In this document: positions 5,301 through 9,796 of the stretch, piece by piece
Position numbering within the stretch: position 1 is the stretch's first letter
Layout of the letters: every line of letters begins with the position of its first letter
NCBI GenBank assembly: GCA_963658035.1
Contig: CAVKOL010000101.1
Span: forward strand, 1-9,796
Length of the DNA: 9,796 nt
From: Paratractidigestivibacter sp963658035
GTDB lineage: Bacteria > Actinomycetota > Coriobacteriia > Coriobacteriales > Atopobiaceae
Direction: 5' to 3'
Notes under the pieces: generated by a model
What the model saw: the letters and a program-made list of their open reading frames with translations, nothing else
Database searches by the model: none
What the model was told of the DNA's origin: nothing
Program-made: the position numbers and the translations under genes

Positions 5301-8300
5301 ATGGCGGCAACCTTGTTTGACGGGACGGCCCAGGAGCGCCAGTGGCAGCTCCATCACTTGCAGCTCATCAACTGGGGAACGTTTGACGGAGCGTCGCGCG
5401 TGGACTTTGCCTGCGATTTTGAGAAGCCCGCGGTGACCGTGATCTGCGGCGAGTCGGGTACGGGCAAGTCGACCATGCAGGACGCCTATGACGAGATCAT
5501 GATGCGGTCGGCGAAGTACAACGCCGCCTCTAACATTGGCGGCAGGGGCAAGGGGTCACTCGATTCCTCGGGCAAGCGCACGCTTGTCACCTACGTGAGG
5601 GGCATGGTCGACTCGGTTTGTGATGATGCGACGGGCGAGCAGGTCGCGCGGGCGCTGCGCGACGATTCGTGTGCCCGCTGGACGGCCATCGGGGCGGTTT
5701 TCGTGGATAGCCTGGGCAACTGCTTCACTGCGGCGCGGGCGTACTACCTTACCCCGGGAGCCGTCACCATCGACCGCGAAAACACGTGGTACATCACGGC
5801 AAACGAAGACCTTGACCTGGCTGTTCTCGATCAGGTGGCCGGGCGCAAGTTTGACAAGCGCTCGATCGCGAGCGTGTTGCCGCGCGCTCGTCAGCACGAG
5901 GGGCGCAAGGATTTTCTCGACTGCGTGTACCGGTCGCTGGGCATCGGGGACTTTGAGCGGGGCGACGAGCTCATGAATCTTCTCGCCAAGGTCCGTGCGG
6001 GGAAGGAAATCGAGTCTGTGAGCTCGCTTTTTAGGGAGCTGGTCTTGGAGAAGCCCGCGACCTATGAGGCCGCCGATAAGGCTATCGAGGAGTTCGACAA
6101 CCACACCAAGGTTTACGAGGAGCTGCGGAGAAGCGCCGAGCAGCACAGGATGCTTGAGCCCATTGTTGGGCACAGACAAGCCTATGACGAGGCGCTGAGG
6201 CTTGCCGAGGTGTGCGAGGACGCGGGGAGCCTGAGCAACGAGAACAGCCCCCTGGCGGTTTGGCTCAAGCGGCGGCAGGCACAAGTCGTGGCTGCGGTAA
6301 GCACCTTGGCCGAGGATGACCGCAAGTCGGCCTCGACGCGCCTTGAGGAAGCCAAGCGCTCGGTGCGAGAGACGGCAGCCGAGGTAAAGGTGCTTGAGGC
6401 GCGCGTCGAGGAAACCGGCGGCGGGAAGCTCACGACGCTCGAGGCCAAGATCGAGGGCGCCCACGAGCAATACGCGCGCAGGAAGGCGGCATATGAGCGC
6501 CTTGCTGGGGATGTAGTCGGTGCGGGCCTCAAGATCCCGCAGGTAGAAGAGGACTACGAGCGCCTGGTCGCGCACGCAAAGGGGCGCCTTGGGGAAAGCG
6601 AGCTGTGCCTCGACGACGCCGATAAGCAGCGCGTCCTTCTCGCCGTGCGGGAAAAGGAGCTTGAAAAGGAGACCCGCGAGGTTCGCGGGGACCTTGACTA
6701 TTACGGCAAACATCGCAGCAACATCCCTCGCAGGTTGAGCGAGGCCCGCGACAAGATGGCCGCCGCTGTCGGTATGGCGCCCGAGGACCTGCCCTTTGCG
6801 GCCGAGCTCATGGAGATCGCCCAGGGCGAGGAACAGTGGCGGCAGGCCATAGAGATCGTGCTGGGGTCGCTTTCGCGCTCGGTGCTGGTCGACAAGAAAC
6901 GGCTGGCGCGCTTTCGCCGCAGCGTCGACGCGATCGACGCCAAGGACCTGGGCATACGCGTGCGTCACCATGGGGTCGATCTGGAGGACACGAGCGTTTT
7001 CCAGGGTCGTGCAGGCGGTATTGCCGAGAAGATCGAGCTTGACCGCAAGAGCCCGTTTGCCCCGTGGCTCTCTCGCGTCCTGGCCGACAAGAACCACGAC
7101 GCCTTATGCGTCGAGCGGCCCGACGACCTGCGCGGCGACGACCTGCGCGTCACCCGGTCGGGGCAGACGAGCCAAGGCCTTAGGGGCGCACACGGCCGCG
7201 GTGCTACGGACACCAACGTTATCGGGTTCTCCAACGAGGCCACGGTCGCACGCCTGACGCAGCGCCTGGTTGAGCTGGAAGGCGAGGCCAGCCGGTTGCG
7301 CGTGGAGATCGAGCAAAACCTTTTGCGCCGTAAGGAGGCCCAAGACTTGCGCGACGCCTTGCAGCGCATCATTAAGACTCCGTTTGTCGAGGTAGATGCG
7401 ACTGGGGCACATGCCGAGCTGGCGCAGCTGCAGCGGGAGCGAGAGGAGTTCCTGCGCGGCAACGTGCTTCTTGGCGAGCTAAAGGGGCGGCTCTCGAAGG
7501 CGCGGGAGCATTGGGAGGAGCTCGCGAGGGTCGAGGGCGCCGAGACGAGCAGCCTCAAGCGCGCCGAGGAGCGCCTTGCTGTGCTGAAGTCCGAGGCAGA
7601 GAGCCTTACCGGCGCCGACGAGGTGGCAGCAGCGTTACCGCCGGAGGTCGCGGCGCATATCGAGAAGATCTCCTGCGAAAAAGAGGACTCGTACGACGAG
7701 ACGCGCGACCTGCACAAGAACTTCCGCGAGTTCGCACGCCAGGTCGATGCCGAGAACAAGTCTGCCGGGGTCAAGGCCACCCGCACGGCCGAGACCGAGA
7801 AGAAAGCCCTCGAGGGCATCTTCACCCAGTTTCAGGCCCGTTGGAACAACCCCAACCGCGGCACGGGCATCGACTCTTACGACGAGTACGCGGTTATTCT
7901 CGAGGAGCTTGTCTACCAAAACATCGGCGAGCAGGAAGACGTTTGGAAGGCCCGGATGCTCAACTGGATCCGCGCGGACTTGGTGCCGCTGCGCCAGGCA
8001 TTTGACCTGGGCCCCATGAAGGTGCAGGACAGAATCGCCCCCATCAACGTCATCCTTTCTGGCCTGCCCTTTGGAGCCGACGGTGGCAGGCTGCGCTTGT
8101 CGGCACAGGTGGTGGAGGGCTACTCGGTCAAGAAGTTTGGGAATGAGCTCAAGGACTATGCGGGCAGCGCGACTCGCGAGGACCTGCCCGAGAACTTCGA
8201 CGCGGCGAGTTTCTGCGACGCCGTCGGCGCCTTGCTGGACAAGGTTCGCCCGGGTGCTCCCGATCGGGACGTCCTTCTCGACACGCGCCGCCACGTGAAG

Positions 8301-8693
8301 GTAACGGCAAGGGTGTCTTGGCCTGCTGAGCTGGGGCGCAAGGATAGCTACTACGACTCGCTTGCTGGTAAGAGCGGGGGAGAGGTGCAGGAGCTCGTGG
8401 CGTTTCTCTCTGTGTCCGCCTTGCTGTACAAGCTGGGAGCCGAGGCGGGGCGCAAGCCGGTGTTTGCCCCGGTCATGCTGGACGAGGGCTTTTGCAAGGC
8501 CGACGGCAAGTTCACTGCACGTGCCGTAGCGGCGTGGAAGGGCTTTGGGTTCCAGCTGCTCGTGGCCACGCCCCAGAACATGTACCAGTCCTTTGCCAAG
8601 TTCATCGCTGCGTGCGCGTATATGACCAAGGGTGCAGACGGCGTTTCGCGGGTTTCTCAGCTGGTCGTGGAGGAGGGCGAGACGCGTGCTTAA
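5301..8693 (+). CDS. jetC: JetC, Wadjet type I SMC-like ATPase (COG4913)
   Basis: This 1130-residue MukB-like SMC ATPase is the motor that extrudes DNA loops for the JetABCD complex. The N-terminal head carries the Walker A motif GESGTGKS (50-57). Coiled-coil segments (about 270-500 and 660-860, rich in Glu, Lys, Arg and Leu) flank a globular middle from about EEQWRQAIEIVLG (510) to about 650, in the place of the hinge. The C-terminal head has the ABC signature KSGGE (1024-1028) and Walker B VMLDEG (1058-1063, with D1061 and catalytic E1062), then the switch-like ATPQNM. The ATPase therefore looks intact. It starts 1 base after the jetB stop with GGAAGGTG ahead of the ATG. A longer in-frame start 42 bases upstream would lie inside jetB and adds no family sequence. 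Confidence 0.94.
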   Translation: MAATLFDGTAQERQWQLHHLQLINWGTFDGASRVDFACDFEKPAVTVICGESGTGKSTMQDAYDEIMMRSAKYNAASNIGGRGKGSLDSSGKRTLVTYVRGMVDSVCDDATGEQVARALRDDSCARWTAIGAVFVDSLGNCFTAARAYYLTPGAVTIDRENTWYITANEDLDLAVLDQVAGRKFDKRSIASVLPRARQHEGRKDFLDCVYRSLGIGDFERGDELMNLLAKVRAGKEIESVSSLFRELVLEKPATYEAADKAIEEFDNHTKVYEELRRSAEQHRMLEPIVGHRQAYDEALRLAEVCEDAGSLSNENSPLAVWLKRRQAQVVAAVSTLAEDDRKSASTRLEEAKRSVRETAAEVKVLEARVEETGGGKLTTLEAKIEGAHEQYARRKAAYERLAGDVVGAGLKIPQVEEDYERLVAHAKGRLGESELCLDDADKQRVLLAVREKELEKETREVRGDLDYYGKHRSNIPRRLSEARDKMAAAVGMAPEDLPFAAELMEIAQGEEQWRQAIEIVLGSLSRSVLVDKKRLARFRRSVDAIDAKDLGIRVRHHGVDLEDTSVFQGRAGGIAEKIELDRKSPFAPWLSRVLADKNHDALCVERPDDLRGDDLRVTRSGQTSQGLRGAHGRGATDTNVIGFSNEATVARLTQRLVELEGEASRLRVEIEQNLLRRKEAQDLRDALQRIIKTPFVEVDATGAHAELAQLQREREEFLRGNVLLGELKGRLSKAREHWEELARVEGAETSSLKRAEERLAVLKSEAESLTGADEVAAALPPEVAAHIEKISCEKEDSYDETRDLHKNFREFARQVDAENKSAGVKATRTAETEKKALEGIFTQFQARWNNPNRGTGIDSYDEYAVILEELVYQNIGEQEDVWKARMLNWIRADLVPLRQAFDLGPMKVQDRIAPINVILSGLPFGADGGRLRLSAQVVEGYSVKKFGNELKDYAGSATREDLPENFDAASFCDAVGALLDKVRPGAPDRDVLLDTRRHVKVTARVSWPAELGRKDSYYDSLAGKSGGEVQELVAFLSVSALLYKLGAEAGRKPVFAPVMLDEGFCKADGKFTARAVAAWKGFGFQLLVATPQNMYQSFAKFIAACAYMTKGADGVSRVSQLVVEEGETRA

Positions 8694-9796
8694 GACGGTC
8701 GACGAGGTCAAGGAGCTGCTGCGCCGCCGCTACGAGAAGGTTTGGGCCGAGGAAGCGGCGGGGTGCGGCGGCGATGCGTGGCCGCAGCGCCTGGCCGTGG
8801 GGAGCTGCACAAAGAAAGAGCTGGAAGAGCGCTTTGTCGAGACGTGCGAGAAGGCCGATGACCTGCGCCGGCTGGCCGTCTCGCTGGGGCTTGAGCTTGA
8901 GTGCGCAACCAGGCTGGTCGGCGGCAGTAAACAGAGGATCCCGACGCATCTTGTGGTTGCGAGCGTAGAGACGCTTGCCTCGGCGACGAGAAGCGCGCGG
9001 GCGCTGGCCGACGCACGGCGACGTGCGGCGCGCTTGTCTCGCGACTTTCCCGAGCTGGGTGCCGAGGAGACGGCACGGCTGCTGCGCACGATGCAGCGGG
9101 TCGTTGCGGATGACGTCGACTTCGACCTGGCCTGCCGCGCGGGCGCCTGGTTTCGCCAGAACGATGCGCGGGGCCTCACGGCGCGGCAGGTCCCGCTTGC
9201 GGGGTTCCATGCCAAGTGGCTCGACGTCGCTGGGCGCCGCGCGGTGGTCGCGCGGTTGGCCGGGGTTGACGAGTTGCTCCTGGTAGAGCGCCCGGCGCAG
9301 GTGCGGTTCACGTATCTGGACCCGGCGTACCTGGCAGCGGGAGGGCGGCGCCACGATTCTTGGGTCGTGGGCGACGCGTGTACGCTGCCGTATGACCCGG
9401 CGGTTGTCGTTATCTGCGAGAATCGTGACTCTGCGTTGTGGTTTGGCCAGGTGGCAGGCGGTATCGGGGTCATGGGCGACGGTTTTGCCGCGGTGCATAA
9501 CCTTGCGGCGCTGGAGTGGTTGCGCCGGGCGCCGCTGATCGTCTACTGGGGCGACATGGACGCGGCCGGTCTTGAGATTCTGGCCATGTGCCGGCGGGCG
9601 GGCATCGACTGCGAGAGCATGCTCATGGACCTTGCGGCCTTCGAGAAGTATCGCGCGTTTGGGACCAGCATCGACAAGAACGGCCGCGCGATCGCGCCCA
9701 AGGATCCTCTCGACTTGCCGGAGCTTTGCGAGAACGAACGGGCCCTCTACCTGCGCCTGGTTGACCCCACCTGCCCCGGCCCCCGCCGCATAGAGC
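8686..9796 (+). CDS. jetD: JetD, Wadjet type I Toprim nuclease (DUF3322/DUF2220), cut by the window end
   Basis: JetD is the nuclease of Wadjet. It resembles topoisomerase VI subunit A and cuts small circular DNA after JetABC has extruded it. About 370 residues are visible. The GTG start overlaps the end of jetC by 8 bases, with AGGAGGG about 9 bases ahead; no ATG fits as well. The N-terminal part (about 1-180, DUF3322) begins with VDEVKELLRRRYEKVW and includes TARQVPLAGFHAKWLD. The Toprim domain (DUF2220) follows with catalytic Glu E245 in VICENRDSA and the metal-binding acids D290 and D292 in YWGDMDAAG. The frame is open to the last base, ending in the PRRIE segment that usually stands close to the C terminus, so little is probably missing. 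The nuclease looks catalytically complete. Confidence 0.92.
   Translation, partial: MLKTVDEVKELLRRRYEKVWAEEAAGCGGDAWPQRLAVGSCTKKELEERFVETCEKADDLRRLAVSLGLELECATRLVGGSKQRIPTHLVVASVETLASATRSARALADARRRAARLSRDFPELGAEETARLLRTMQRVVADDVDFDLACRAGAWFRQNDARGLTARQVPLAGFHAKWLDVAGRRAVVARLAGVDELLLVERPAQVRFTYLDPAYLAAGGRRHDSWVVGDACTLPYDPAVVVICENRDSALWFGQVAGGIGVMGDGFAAVHNLAALEWLRRAPLIVYWGDMDAAGLEILAMCRRAGIDCESMLMDLAAFEKYRAFGTSIDKNGRAIAPKDPLDLPELCENERALYLRLVDPTCPGPRRIE

Noticed and set aside
5556..7097. Long minus-strand open frames (513 aa here, others up to 358 aa at 7635-8711) opposite jetC
   Set aside because: They lie wholly opposite a gene with intact family motifs in another frame; high-GC coding DNA commonly yields such antisense frames, and their translations show no recognisable domain.

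Overview
The window is high-GC bacterial DNA. Tightly packed genes with Shine-Dalgarno starts, a tRNA with an encoded CCA end, and a HipA/CtkA-like kinase of a type I associate with Firmicutes and Coriobacteriia suggest a host-associated actinobacterium of the Coriobacteriia. This is an inference from gene style, not a proven placement.

Layout. (1) 1-85: the 3' part of a tRNA-Thr(CGU) gene, cut by the window edge, followed by its rho-independent terminator. (2) 86-1111: a mostly non-coding, repeat-rich strip. It holds two direct copies of a ~150-bp element (A, 267-420; B, 983-1137), a shorter degenerate third copy (C, 119-168), one small predicted membrane-protein gene (517-843) and an inverted relic of the tRNA-Thr 3' end (894-956, minus strand). 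(3) 1112-2912, minus strand: a two-gene operon, a HAD-family phosphatase followed after 4 bases by a HipA/CtkA-like protein kinase. The stop codon and last few codons of the kinase lie inside repeat copy B, and copy A carries a degraded version of the same end. (4) 2913-3084: a divergent intergenic region with a strong hairpin plus U-run upstream of the next operon. (5) 3085-9796, plus strand: jetA, jetB, jetC and jetD, a type I Wadjet anti-plasmid system. jetA-C are complete; jetD runs off the window shortly before its expected end.

How the genes work together. In Wadjet, JetA (kleisin), JetB (KITE) and JetC (SMC ATPase) form a MukBEF-like loop-extruding machine. JetD is a Toprim nuclease, related to topoisomerase VI subunit A, that cuts small circular DNA once extrusion is complete. 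All key motifs that can be read are intact: the JetC Walker A, signature and Walker B motifs, and the JetD Toprim Glu and DxD. The genes overlap by 8 bases or are 1 base apart, which implies one co-translated operon. The divergent phosphatase/kinase pair looks like a separate signalling or toxin-like module in the same island beside a tRNA gene. No integrase is visible, so mobility is inferred only from the tRNA setting and the tRNA relic.

The core defence system is known biology. The less explained parts are the structured repeat family at the kinase 3' end, the inverted tRNA relic, the small membrane gene, and the pairing of a kinase with a HAD phosphatase where a HipB antitoxin would usually be.
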